From Couchioplanes caeruleus (GTDB lineage Bacteria > Actinomycetota > Actinomycetes > Mycobacteriales > Micromonosporaceae): a stretch of DNA of 64,000 nt. The stretch spans positions 7,272,501-7,336,500 of the forward strand of contig NZ_RJKL01000001.1 in assembly GCF_003751945.1 (NCBI RefSeq). Reading direction: 5' to 3'. The notes under the pieces were generated by a model, which worked only from the letters and a program-made list of their open reading frames with translations, ran no database searches and had not been told where the DNA came from. The position numbers were made by a program, and so were the translations under genes. This document shows, piece after piece, positions 42,062 through 51,471 of this stretch. Every line of letters begins with the position of its first letter. Within the stretch, counting starts at the first letter, position 1.

Positions 42062-42589
42062 ATGATCCCCCGGTCCCGCGTCAACGCCGCCGCATGCTCG
42101 ATGGTCGCCACGCTCGCCGCTTGCGTGCTCGCCGGCTGCGGCGAACCGGGACACGTGCGCTGTTCGGACCGCGAAGAACAGCGAGTAGAAGTCCTGGCCC
42201 GGCTTCCGATCCTGCAGGCGCGTCCTTCATCCACCGAAGCCGCCGACGCCTACTCGGGCTGCGGAGAAGACGACTCCGGGGATGCGATCGCTCCCTACGC
42301 CGCTCAGCGCTACCGCAGCACGTTAGCGGAACCCGACATCCGCTCCTTCTACTGGGACGAGCTGATGAAAGACGGCTGGCGCAACGCCTCGCCCGCCATA
42401 CCCCCGGAGATAGCACCGTCGCTCGCTTTCCAGCGCGGCGTGTCATGCCTGGTCAAAGACGTCGATGGCGCAGAGGCGGTGTTCACCATCTCATTCGACC
42501 CGCCACCAAGCGCATCGCCGTCTCCAGTAGCACCCATGACATATACCGTCGAGGCGACTGATGGTAAGCCTGTGCTGTCTGGCTGTTGA
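42062..42589 (+). CDS. Lipoprotein of unknown function
   Basis: A 175-residue protein with a signal peptide ending in the lipobox LAGC (ATLAACVLAGCGEPG) and a soluble domain with the residues VRCSDREEQRVEVLARLPIL, YSGCGEDDSGD and MKDGWRNASPAIPPE. Cys residues beyond the lipidated one could form disulfides. The 'DGW' segment followed by a beta-strand-rich end is seen in small actinobacterial lipoproteins. ATG 42062 is preceded by a weak site. No operon partner is seen. Confidence 0.75.
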   Translation: MIPRSRVNAAACSMVATLAACVLAGCGEPGHVRCSDREEQRVEVLARLPILQARPSSTEAADAYSGCGEDDSGDAIAPYAAQRYRSTLAEPDIRSFYWDELMKDGWRNASPAIPPEIAPSLAFQRGVSCLVKDVDGAEAVFTISFDPPPSASPSPVAPMTYTVEATDGKPVLSGC

Positions 42590-43024
42590 CCTTTGGCCTC
42601 GCCAGTATCGCGTCCGTCGCCGACCCATATTCCGTTGAACGCTCGCCCTACCTGGCAGCCCGAGAGAAGACCCCTACAGAAATCTCAACGGATGCGCTCA
42701 TGCCCGTCGAACGAGACCGACCTTCGCACGTCACGATGATCACCACCAATCAAAGAGACCGTGTTGGAAGCAGTAGCCGCCGTATGGTGCTTCGTCCGCA
42801 TCGGCTGCCGCACATCTGTTGGCTACAACCAACGCGGCCGGAACAGCGCGGCCGGAACAGCGCGGCCGGAACAGCGCGGCGCACGGGATACTTCGGAGTG
42901 TCCGGCGGCTTGCTTCATCTGGTATCCGTGACGACCAGCGCTGCCGGTATTGCGCCGGTGGATGCGCGACGTACACCGCGAGACGCTCGACGCGGCGCCG
43001 TGTCGGCGGCTGCCCTCTTCGCTC
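42590..43024. other. Intergenic stretch with a short tandem repeat
   Basis: No gene recognised. It contains the 14-bp tandem repeat at 42834-42880 listed separately. Confidence 0.4.
42834..42880 (+). repeat. Tandem repeat, 14-bp unit, about 3.3 copies
   Basis: The unit GCGGCCGGAACAGC is repeated exactly at 42834, 42848 and 42862, with a partial fourth copy. It is non-coding as far as I can see. Confidence 0.9.
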
Positions 43025-43339
43025 TCAGATGTTGTCTTCGAGGGCCTTGCGGAGAACGGCCTCGATGGCGGCTTGGCGTTCGTCTTCGGGCGTAGGTGGG
43101 TTGGGTTGCGTCTGGATGGGTGCGGTGAGGGCGGACATGCGTAGGCCGTAGCCGGTCCGGTCGGTAGCTCTGACGATCAGGTGTGGCATCGGTGGAGCGG
43201 GCCAGCTGAGCAGCAGGTACTCCTCGTCGGAGTCGTCGACGTCGTTGTCGTGCAGGCGGTCGCGTCCGCGGGCGCCATCGGCGTCGCTCTGGGCAACGAT
43301 GGCCCCTTCCAGGAGTCGCAGCCGAGCGACTCCGGCCAC
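43025..43339 (-). CDS. Small hypothetical protein, 5' overlapping the divergent gene
   Basis: A 104-residue ORF from GTG 43339: an N-terminal part with LRLLEGAIVAQSDADGARG and an acidic DVDDSDEEYLLLSWPAPP, then MPHLIVRATDRTGYGLRM and a C-terminal helix EDERQAAIEAVLRKALEDNI. The last 60 residues read like a real folded protein. The family is not known to me. Its 5' part overlaps the N-terminal region of the plus-strand gene starting at 43181, so at least one of the two starts is misplaced or the pair truly overlaps head to head. Confidence 0.5.
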   Translation of the reverse strand: MAGVARLRLLEGAIVAQSDADGARGRDRLHDNDVDDSDEEYLLLSWPAPPMPHLIVRATDRTGYGLRMSALTAPIQTQPNPPTPEDERQAAIEAVLRKALEDNI

Positions 43340-44362
43340 CAAACCGGCACCCGCGTCCGGGTTCTCGCCGGCGTCGTCTATGGCGAGCGCGTCGCCTGGG
43401 TCGAGTACAGGGCGGGCCGGCCGGACTCGGACGGCCGTCTTCCGGTCGACCTCTTCCTGCACGTCAAGGGTGAGGACGGTGATCTGGTCACTGTCGACGT
43501 GCCGACCTACAACCCGTACTTCGAGTGCGATGTGCACCTGATGCGCTTGCACGGCGACGCCCTGCTGGTGATCTACACCGAGAAGCACGACACCATCGCG
43601 CTGCGGTTGGTCGGCGATCGGATGGAGTTACGCGAGATCGACGACGATCTGCTGGTGCACGGCGACGTGGTGGCATACCGGCCGTACAAGGCCAACGTGG
43701 GCGTCCTGGACCTGGCCGGGTTCCAGGCCTCGGTCCCGTTGCCGGTGGTGACCGAAGACTTCACTCTGACCGACGCGCACCGCGCCCTGCTGCCTGGTCC
43801 GGAGCAGTACGGCTTCCCGGCGCGGGCGGCGGTGTGGGCACGGCTGCGCGAGCTGCTGACCGTGACCGGGCCGGTGCCGCAGTACGGAGTGGAGGTGCTG
43901 ATCGGCGCGCTTGCCCAGCCGTACTGGTTCGCCCCGCCGACCGAGTACCACTACGGCGCATTGTTTCGATGGTCGAGGACGTCCGATGGCCCGTGGTGGC
44001 TGCCAGCCGCCTGGTACCTGCACCTGGCCTCGCGGCCGCACACCACGTCGGCGGCGCAGGCCTGGCTGGCGTGGCTGGACCGGCTCGTTGTCGACGCCGC
44101 CCCCACCCCGGCCTGCGGTCTCCACGGCTGGCAGTCCGGGTGGACGGTGACCGAGGGAGCCGCCCAACTGGCTATGCACTTGATCCGCTATCGGGCCGGG
44201 CTCCTCGCCGGCATGTGCCGCGCCGGCGCGCTGACAGACGGCTGGTGGGGCTGGGAGGGCAAACGGTGGGCGCATTCGCTGCCGGTGCAGGAGTTCCCGC
44301 CGGGGTTCGTGGCGGTGTGGAATCGGCTGCCGAAGAGACGCGCCCCCACCCGCGATTGGTGA
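43181..44362 (+). CDS. Hypothetical protein, cytoplasmic
   Basis: The frame codes for 393 residues. The convincing part begins around RVRVLAGVVYGERVAWVEY (about 43355) and continues through VDLFLHVKGEDGDLVTVDVP, YFECDVHLMRLHGDALLVIY with TEKHDTIALRLVGDRMELRE, then a helical half ending in AVWNRLPKRRAP. The beta-rich first half with a WD-like rhythm and the helical second half suggest two domains. There is no signal or membrane helix. The first 55 residues before that may not be translated because a real-looking frame runs on the opposite strand there; the true start could be a downstream codon. No family recognised. Confidence 0.6.
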   Translation: MWHRWSGPAEQQVLLVGVVDVVVVQAVASAGAIGVALGNDGPFQESQPSDSGHQTGTRVRVLAGVVYGERVAWVEYRAGRPDSDGRLPVDLFLHVKGEDGDLVTVDVPTYNPYFECDVHLMRLHGDALLVIYTEKHDTIALRLVGDRMELREIDDDLLVHGDVVAYRPYKANVGVLDLAGFQASVPLPVVTEDFTLTDAHRALLPGPEQYGFPARAAVWARLRELLTVTGPVPQYGVEVLIGALAQPYWFAPPTEYHYGALFRWSRTSDGPWWLPAAWYLHLASRPHTTSAAQAWLAWLDRLVVDAAPTPACGLHGWQSGWTVTEGAAQLAMHLIRYRAGLLAGMCRAGALTDGWWGWEGKRWAHSLPVQEFPPGFVAVWNRLPKRRAPTRDW

Positions 44363-44373
44363 GCCAGGGATTG

Positions 44374-44513
44374 TCAGATCCAGGTGTCGGCGAACGGCGG
44401 ACGGACGCCGAGTTTGTGGTACACCCGGCCCAGGTGGCTCTCTGCGGTGCCGACCGAGACGACGAGCCGGTCGGCGATCTCGCGGTTGGTCCGGCCGCCG
44501 GCCCTGCAGCCGA
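44374..44513 (-). pseudogene. LuxR-type HTH C-terminal remnant
   Basis: The minus strand reads GGRTNREIADRLVVSVGTAE then SHLGRVYHKLGVRPPFADTW and stop at 44374-44376, the standard end of a LuxR/GerE helix-turn-helix. Upstream, homology dissolves within about 45 codons, so the regulator body is lost. Confidence 0.72.
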
Positions 44514-44747
44514 CGTGCCGAGGATCGATCACGACGCAGCGTCCGATGTGGCCTCACGCTCATTCTGGACGGCCTGGCGGGGCAGGTCGTCCGTGAAGAA
44601 ACGACCCGCGCTCCGCTTGACGTATCGATGCCGTGAGCACGGTCGCCTGTCCGGGCCGGTGTCACGCCGGCGAATTCGTGCCGGAGGCTGCCAGGGTGCG
44701 CATGCCGCAAGACGACAGGCACGCTCCGCACGCCTAGAGTCTCGGCC

Positions 44748-46076
44748 ATGGTCTCCGCAGGCAACGCCGTGGTGCTCGGCGCCAGCATGGCCGGGCTGAT
44801 TGCCGCTCGGGTGCTGAGCGATGCGTACGACACGGTCACGATCATCGACCGGGACACGTTGCCCGAGACGGCAGCGGCGCGGAGGGGGGTCCCGCAGTCC
44901 CGCCAACTGCACGTGCTGCTGGCGCAAGGCCGGCGAGCGCTCGTTGAGCTCTTTGACGGCCTCAGCGACGAATTGAGCGCCGCCGGCGCGCCGCAGGTCG
45001 ACCTGCACAATCAGGTGCACTGGTGCAATGACGGCTACCCGATGCGCCGAGCCGCTTCGGACCTGATCGGTGTGGGGATCAGCCGCCCGCTGCTGGAAGC
45101 CACGGTGCGCGCCCGGGTACGGAAACTGGCGAACGTCCGTTTCTTCCCGCCCGCCGAGGCGACCGCGCTGTTGCACACCGACGACCGCAGCCGGATCACC
45201 GGTGTGCTTGCGACGCTGCGCACCGGCACCGAGTATCGCCTCCACGCCGACCTGGTGGTCGACGCCTGCGGCCGGGCGTCGCGCAGCCCGGTGTGGCTGG
45301 CCGAACTCGGTTACCCGGCCCCAGCGGAGCAGCGGGTCCCTGTCGACGTCACCTACGTCACCCGTACCTACGAGCGCGACGCCCGGCATCTCGGCGGTCT
45401 GCTCGGCGCGCTGACCAATGCCGTGCCCGGCCGCCCACGCACCGGCATCGTCGCTGCGCAGGAGGACGGCCGCTTCGCGGTGGCGCTCAGCGGGATGCTC
45501 GGTGAGCAGCCTCCGCTGGACGACGAGGGCTTCACGCGGTTCGCCGAGTCCCTGGGCATGCCGGTGATCAGCCGGTTGGTGCGCGACGCTGCCCCCGTGG
45601 GCAGTCCGGCACGGATGCGCTTTCCGGCGAGCGTGCGCCGGCGCTATGAGCGACTGCGCCGCTTCCCGCTCGGCTATCTGGTGGTCGGCGACGCCATCTG
45701 CAGTTTCAACCCTTTGTACGGCCAGGGCATGACGGTCGCCGCCACCGAGGGACTGCTGCTGCGCTCGCTCCTGCAAGGCGGCCCGGATCGGCTGGCACGG
45801 CGCTTCTTCCGCGGCGCGGGGAAGCTGATCGACGGCCCGTGGTCCATTGCGGTCGGCACGGACTTGCGCTTCCCGGAGGTGCCAGGGCCGCGCTCGCCGC
45901 GGGTACGGCTGATCAATGCGTACGTGCACCGGCTTCACGCGGCCGCCCGCACCGACGCCGTGCTCGGAGCCGCCTTCCTGCGCGTGCTCAACCTCGTGGA
46001 CCCGCCGACCCGGCTGCTGCGCCCCGCGATCGTGCGCCGGGTGTTCCGGGCGCGGCTGCGCAGGAGCGACGATTGA
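44748..46076 (+). CDS. FAD-dependent monooxygenase (class A flavoprotein type)
   Basis: A 442-residue flavoprotein: an N-terminal Rossmann loop AVVLGASMAGLIAARVL (GxSxAG form), IIDRDTLP as the ribose-binding acidic end of beta-2, and the second FAD motif YLVVGDAICSFNPLYGQGMT. These signatures match the FAD-binding monooxygenase/halogenase-like superfamily. The early RGVPQSRQLHVLLAQGRRAL segment is typical of actinobacterial 'FAD-dependent oxidoreductase' proteins near TetR genes. The end of the gene overlaps the start of a TetR regulator (TTGA), so the two are translationally coupled and the regulator probably controls this enzyme. The substrate is unknown. Confidence 0.87.
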   Translation: MVSAGNAVVLGASMAGLIAARVLSDAYDTVTIIDRDTLPETAAARRGVPQSRQLHVLLAQGRRALVELFDGLSDELSAAGAPQVDLHNQVHWCNDGYPMRRAASDLIGVGISRPLLEATVRARVRKLANVRFFPPAEATALLHTDDRSRITGVLATLRTGTEYRLHADLVVDACGRASRSPVWLAELGYPAPAEQRVPVDVTYVTRTYERDARHLGGLLGALTNAVPGRPRTGIVAAQEDGRFAVALSGMLGEQPPLDDEGFTRFAESLGMPVISRLVRDAAPVGSPARMRFPASVRRRYERLRRFPLGYLVVGDAICSFNPLYGQGMTVAATEGLLLRSLLQGGPDRLARRFFRGAGKLIDGPWSIAVGTDLRFPEVPGPRSPRVRLINAYVHRLHAAARTDAVLGAAFLRVLNLVDPPTRLLRPAIVRRVFRARLRRSDD

Positions 46077-46906
46077 CCAGAACCCGCCTGACCGCCGGAG
46101 AGCGCCACGAGCGGCTGCTGACTGCCGCGGTCGCTGCCTTCGCCCGGGGCGGCTGTGCCGGTACCACCGCAGATCGGGTGGTCCGGTTGGCCGGCGTCTC
46201 GCAGCCGTACGTGATCCGGCTCGCCGGCTCGAAGCAGGCGCTGTTCCTGGCCGCCCTCACCCGCGCCACCGACCGGGTGGAGCAGTGCTTGCGCGACTCC
46301 GCCGCCGAGCGTGCCGATGCGGAGCGACTCGGTGCCGCCTACGACGATCTGCTGGCCGAGCGGGTATCTGTCGCGGTTCTGCTGCACGGTTTCGTGGCCG
46401 GCGCCGACCCGGCCATCCGGCCGACGGTGCGCGGCTGTCTCGCCCGGATCTACCGCACGGTCCGCGAGCTGACCGGCGCTGATGAGGATGAGGCCTGCCG
46501 CATTCTCGCGATGGCCATGCTCGTCACCACCCTGAGCGCGATGCGGATCATCGGACCGGACTCGGTGGCGCGCGAGCCGTGGATGACCGAGCTGATCGGC
46601 GGACTGGATGTGAAGCGGACCGGCTCGCTCTGCAGTTCCATGCCCGTCCTTCCGATGGCGGGTTTGTGCAGTTCAGACCTGTTGATGACGGTACTGAGCG
46701 GAAGGTGTGGCGGCATCTTCCATGCTGCGGACTTGTGCCGCGCGGGATGGGCCCGGCCGGACCGGCCCGGGGGAAGCCGGGTCAGGCCGGGCCCCTGCTG
46801 CGAGCGCCGGGCAGCTACTGAGCGGCGCGGTGGTGCAGCAGTACGTTGCCGCTGGCGAAGGTGCGGGCCTCGACGAGCTCGAGACGAACGCCTTCGACGT
46901 CCTTGA
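46073..46906 (+). CDS. TetR-family transcriptional regulator
   Basis: The start TTG 46073 overlaps the monooxygenase stop codon (TTGA). The first 55 residues form a TetR DNA-binding domain: TAGERHERLLTAAVAAFARG then TTADRVVRLAGVSQPYVIRL, with the recognition helix SQPYVIRLAGSKQALFLAAL. Helices up to about residue 185 (ILAMAMLVTTLSAMRIIGPD, MTELIGGLD) form the ligand domain. Beyond that the frame runs on as low-complexity Arg/Gly/Pro-rich sequence to 46906, overlapping the end of the convergent dihydrofolate-reductase-like gene by 92 bp. A normal TetR protein would end near 46640, so the tail may be a lost-stop extension. Confidence 0.8.
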   Translation: MTRTRLTAGERHERLLTAAVAAFARGGCAGTTADRVVRLAGVSQPYVIRLAGSKQALFLAALTRATDRVEQCLRDSAAERADAERLGAAYDDLLAERVSVAVLLHGFVAGADPAIRPTVRGCLARIYRTVRELTGADEDEACRILAMAMLVTTLSAMRIIGPDSVAREPWMTELIGGLDVKRTGSLCSSMPVLPMAGLCSSDLLMTVLSGRCGGIFHAADLCRAGWARPDRPGGSRVRPGPCCERRAATERRGGAAVRCRWRRCGPRRARDERLRRP

Positions 46907-47378
46907 AGAGCGGCTTGCCGTTGCCCAGGGTGACCGGGGTGAGCGCGATGAGGTAGTCGTCGATCAGTCGCGCCTGCGACAGCTGCTGCACGATCGTGCC
47001 GCTGCCGAAGATCACCACGTCACCGCCGTCGCTCTCCCGCAGGCTCTTGACCTCGGAGAGCAGGTCCTGCTCGGCGAGCCGCGAGTTCACCCACTCGAGC
47101 TTGTCCAGGGTGGAGCTGAACACCACCTTGGTCATCTCGTTGAGTTCCCGGGCCATCATGCGCGCGCCCTCGGGGGCGTGCGGGTTGTCGGCCATGGCCG
47201 GCCAGACCGCTTCGAACAGCTGGTACGTGCTACGTCCGAACAGCACCGTGTCGGGCTGCATCATGGCGTGGATCGCCATGTCGACCTCGGGGTCCTGGAC
47301 GAACCAGTTCATGTTCCCGTCGGCGGCCGCGTACGCGCCGTCGATGGACATCCGGTTGAACATGAAGATCTTGCGCAT
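46815..47378 (-). CDS. Dihydrofolate-reductase-like (RibD C-terminal domain) protein
   Basis: A 187-residue protein with the RibD-C/DHFR-like reductase fold: KIFMFNRMSIDGAYAAADGN at the start, DTVLFGRSTYQLFEAVWPAM (the GRxTY motif), GGDVVIFGSGTIVQQLSQAR (the nucleotide-binding glycine loop) and ALTPVTLGNGKPLFK. Stand-alone members are common in actinobacteria; they use NADPH, but the substrates are rarely known. AGAGAAGAG precedes ATG 47378. It is convergent with the TetR gene. Confidence 0.88.
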   Translation of the reverse strand: MRKIFMFNRMSIDGAYAAADGNMNWFVQDPEVDMAIHAMMQPDTVLFGRSTYQLFEAVWPAMADNPHAPEGARMMARELNEMTKVVFSSTLDKLEWVNSRLAEQDLLSEVKSLRESDGGDVVIFGSGTIVQQLSQARLIDDYLIALTPVTLGNGKPLFKDVEGVRLELVEARTFASGNVLLHHRAAQ

Positions 47379-47502
47379 CGTTCTCTTCTCTCTGCGATGG
47401 AACCAACATGGGTGTTCGAGGGGTGAGATCAGGTCGCGGGATGCCCGGGTGGTCCGGGGCTGAGGGGATCACGCCGGTGCGGCGCACTCGGGGCACGGGC
47501 CA

Positions 47503-48070
47503 TCAGACCTCGGCGTGTGCCATGCGCGGTTGCGAGGAGACCCGCTCCATCAGGGTGAGCACCAGCACGGCGGCGACGATCAGTACGCCGGCGGCCACCC
47601 GGAAGGCCAGCACGTACCCGTCCGTCAGAGCGGCGTTGTCCAGCGAGGCGGCGTCGCCGCCCGAGTGCCGCAGTGCCAGCATCATTAGCACCGCGAGACC
47701 CAGGCCGCTACCGACCTGCTGCACCGCCTGCTGCACGCCCGAGGCGAGGCCGGCGTCCTGGCCGGTGACCTCGTGCAGGGCCGCGTTGGCGATGGCCGGG
47801 CCGACCATGCCGGCGAACAGGCCGAACACGAGCATGCCGGGCAGCACGCCACCGGCGTACGAGCTGTCCGGGCAGGTACGCGAGCCCGCCGCCCGGAGAT
47901 CACGACGCCGAGTACGCCGGCGAGGCCGCTGATGCCGCCCCAGATGCTGAGCGCCTTGATTCGCTCGGTGCTGTCCTGGAACAGCAGGGCGATGCCTTCC
48001 ACCGCCGGGGATCCGGCTCGGTGGCGCGGGGCAGGGTCTCCTGTGGTGTCGATACAGTGGCTGGGTCCAC
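47503..48070 (-). pseudogene. MFS drug transporter (DHA2-like), heavily deleted
   Basis: GTG 48070, with GAGGAG upstream, opens an N-terminus TVDPATVSTPQETLPRATEP with DPRRWKA, the usual leader of 14-helix MFS exporters. Directly after it, in another frame, comes IALLFQDSTERIKALSIWGG with ISGLAGVLGVVISG (helix 4-5 region), so helices 1-3 are deleted. Another deletion and frame change joins it to MLPGMLVFGLFAGMVGPAIA and LASGVQQAVQQVGSGLGLAV (helices 11-12) through the C-terminus. The true gene would exceed 450 codons and only about 185 remain, so it cannot function. The next gene upstream is the divergent DGPF/sigma pair. Confidence 0.8.
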
Positions 48071-48187
48071 GGTGAACTCCTCAGCTACGAAGGCCCTGCG
48101 GGCCGTGTCTCGTATCCGTGTCGAAGCCGGGGCAGCGGTTCTCGACATCACCTCGCAGAAACTTCTTGGAACTTGCCCGGAGGGTTC

Positions 48188-48555
48188 GTGAAGTACTTGA
48201 TCCTGATCTACAACAACGAGCAGACCAGGCAGATCTGGGAGGGCTTGTCCGGTGCTGAGCGGGCGGAGGGCATGCAGGCCCACATGTCGCTCGTCGAAGA
48301 TCTGTCCGAATCCGGGGAGTTCATCGTCATGGAGGCGCTCGCCGACCCGGCGAAGTCCAAGACGGTCAGCGTGCGTGACGGCCGCCCGGTGAGCAGCGAC
48401 GGCCCGTTCGCCGAGGTGAAGGAATACCTCGTCGGCTTCTACCTGGTCGAGTGCGAGAACATCGACCGGGCGGTCGAGCACGCCGCACGAATCCCGGAAG
48501 CCGCCATGGGCCTGGTCGAGGTGCGGCCGGTGCTGGCGCGCGGCGCGACGGAGAT

Positions 48556-48559
<4 letters not shown>
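48188..48559 (+). CDS. DGPF (YCII-related) protein
   Basis: A 123-residue protein starting at GTG 48188 with CGGAGGG just upstream. The hallmark motif is SSDGPFAEVKEYLVGFYLVE, giving the family its name, with KYLILIYNNEQ as the first strand and EVRPVLARG at the end. DGPF proteins resemble YCII and are found next to sigma factors of the ECF42 type, apparently as output or modulator proteins. Its stop codon overlaps the start of such a sigma factor (ATGTGA). The exact biochemical role is unknown. Confidence 0.9.
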
Positions 48560-49806
<1,247 letters not shown>

Positions 49807-50008
49807 ACTCGGCGCGGAGAGCAATCTCGCGATATCGGCGATGTCGAAACTCGCCCGGTGGCTTCGATACCCCCACGACACGTTGTCAGGAATGCCGGCG
49901 TGCCGGTATCGACGGGAGGGCGTCGGATGACCGCCGTCATTCTGGTCCTCGTCTGCCGCAGCCCGCTGCTGCCCGTGCTTGTGCTGATGGGCGGGGCAGG
50001 TTGACCGG

Positions 50009-50485
50009 CTACCGTTCTGCCGTTGTCGGACTGGCACCGCGAGAGCTCGAGGTGTGCGCACGACGCGACGCATCCAGCGCTACCGCGAACGCTACGGATG
50101 AGATGGTCATGAGGACGATCGGGGGAGCAGGTAGCAGCAGCAGCGCCGTGATCAGCAGCGCGAGGGACAGCGCGAGCATGAGGGCGAGTTGCGCCTGCTC
50201 TGCGGCCCGGCCGCGGCGCGTCATGAGCAGTATCGATGCACCCACGGCCACCAGCAGAATGGACATGGCGACGCTGAAGCCCTGCATGAGGTCGGCGACG
50301 CTGTGACTCGGGGTCATGGGGAAGCGCGCCTGCTGCATCTGGCGCTCGACAGCGAGCACGTCACCTGTGGACGTCAGGAGGCTCGCCAGGGTGACGTGAC
50401 CGACTCCGGTCAGCACGAAGGCCCACCCACCGACGCGCGCTGCCGTCCTCTCGCGACGACGCAACCTGTCTTGAACGATCATCAA
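50009..50485 (-). CDS. Four-helix membrane protein of unknown function
   Basis: A 158-residue protein from ATG 50485 or 50482, with GGCGGAGGG about 8 bases upstream. The N-terminus is basic and enters the first helix (VGGWAFVLTGVGHVTLASLL); three more helices follow (VADLMQGFSVAMSILLVAVG, LALMLALSLALLITALLLLP, IVLMTISSVAFAVALDA). It is divergent from a TetR regulator across a 62-bp gap holding two palindromes, so it is the probable target of that repressor. The layout resembles LIC_13387-like membrane proteins; the function is unknown. Confidence 0.78.
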   Translation of the reverse strand: MMIVQDRLRRRERTAARVGGWAFVLTGVGHVTLASLLTSTGDVLAVERQMQQARFPMTPSHSVADLMQGFSVAMSILLVAVGASILLMTRRGRAAEQAQLALMLALSLALLITALLLLPAPPIVLMTISSVAFAVALDASRRAHTSSSRGASPTTAER

Positions 50486-50503
50486 ATCGCCCTCCGCCTA
50501 AGA

Positions 50504-50541
50504 ACTCTACCTCTGTAGAGTCGACTCTACCTCTGTAGAGT
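50504..50541. promoter_or_regulatory. Duplicated 18-bp palindrome, candidate TetR operator
   Basis: ACTCTACCTCTGTAGAGT occurs twice, at 50504-50521 and 50524-50541. Each copy is a 7-bp inverted repeat (ACTCTAC/GTAGAGT) around CTCT, and the copies are spaced 20 bp apart. TAGAGT at 50536-50541 could be a -10 box placed 6 bases before the regulator's ATG 50548, giving a leaderless transcript, and the complementary strand offers TAGAGT for the membrane-protein gene. Binding by the adjacent TetR protein is inferred. Confidence 0.8.
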
Positions 50542-50547
50542 GACGGC

Positions 50548-51132
50548 ATGTCAACTGAGCGACTGTCAGCGATCGCGGACGCCGGACTGCGGTTGATCGC
50601 GCGGGAAGGACTCCGCGGCCTGACGCACCGAGCGGTCGACGCCGAGGTCGGACTGCCGGCCGGATCGACCAGCTACTACTTCCGCAAGCGCGATGACCTC
50701 GTGACCGCGTGCGTGCGACGCCTGGTCGAGATCGACCTGCTCGAGATTGCGGCTACCGGCATCGCCGATCGTGCGATGACCGCCGACCAACTCGCGGACA
50801 TGGGCGCCGACCTGATGTGGCACTGGATCACCGTTGACGCGCACCGCCACCTGGCCCGCTACGAACTGCTCCTGCACTCGCGCCGGCGCCCGGAGCTGGC
50901 GGCGGAACTGCTCGACGCGGGAGACAGGCTGAGGGTGGCCATGGCTGCCATGCTCGAGACCCAGAACTGCGCCCAGCCCGCATCGACCGCCGCCTGGTTC
51001 GTGAGCTGCATCGACGGTGTGGTGCTGGACCAGCTGACCGGACCAGGCCAACGCCGGATGTCCCGATCCGACCTGCGCGCCTTCGCGATAACCCTCGTCC
51101 GCGCAGCGCTCGCCGACCCCGACGGCAGATGA
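50548..51132 (+). CDS. TetR-family regulator (divergent from membrane protein)
   Basis: A 194-residue repressor. The HTH is in residues 1-50: LSAIADAGLRLIAREGLRGL then THRAVDAEVGLPAGSTSYYF, with the recognition helix AGSTSYYFRKRDDLVTACVR. The C-terminal ligand domain (about 70-190) matches the TetR_C group common in actinobacteria (LMWHWITVDAHRHLARYELL, TAAWFVSCIDGVVLDQLTG). The ATG lies 7 bases after the second palindrome, so the transcript may be leaderless and the gene autorepressed. The inducer is unknown. Confidence 0.9.
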   Translation: MSTERLSAIADAGLRLIAREGLRGLTHRAVDAEVGLPAGSTSYYFRKRDDLVTACVRRLVEIDLLEIAATGIADRAMTADQLADMGADLMWHWITVDAHRHLARYELLLHSRRRPELAAELLDAGDRLRVAMAAMLETQNCAQPASTAAWFVSCIDGVVLDQLTGPGQRRMSRSDLRAFAITLVRAALADPDGR

Positions 51133-51471
51133 AGGCGCAGGCCTGGCCGCCCCGGCAGTGGTGCCTCGCCGACGCGCTCGCCAACCTCAACCCGGAGCTG
51201 CTGGTCGAGCCGATCCTTGGCGTTGTCGTTCGCTGGAAGCTACCCCATGAGGAACATGTCAGCGAAGGACGTCCATGGGCCGACGGTACGGTCCGGCGGG
51301 CCGTCATCAGATGCTGACGGTGCACGACCCGTGACGATCGCAAACCTCAAGATTGAGGAACCTTATCCACCCGAAGCTGACATAGCGGACCAGACTTGCT
51401 TCGCGGGTGTAGCGGTGGACCGCGTTGCTGATTATCGTGCGGCGGTCAATGCCACCCGACACGGGGGACAC
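51133..51471. other. Intergenic stretch without a recognisable gene
   Basis: Short frames exist but none resembles a family. The right end holds the weak ribosome site CGGGGGAC before ATG 51472. Confidence 0.4.

Noticed and set aside
44374..44513. Functional LuxR-type regulator gene
   Set aside because: Only the last 45 codons or so of the HTH are recognisable; upstream sequence is not coding in any frame.
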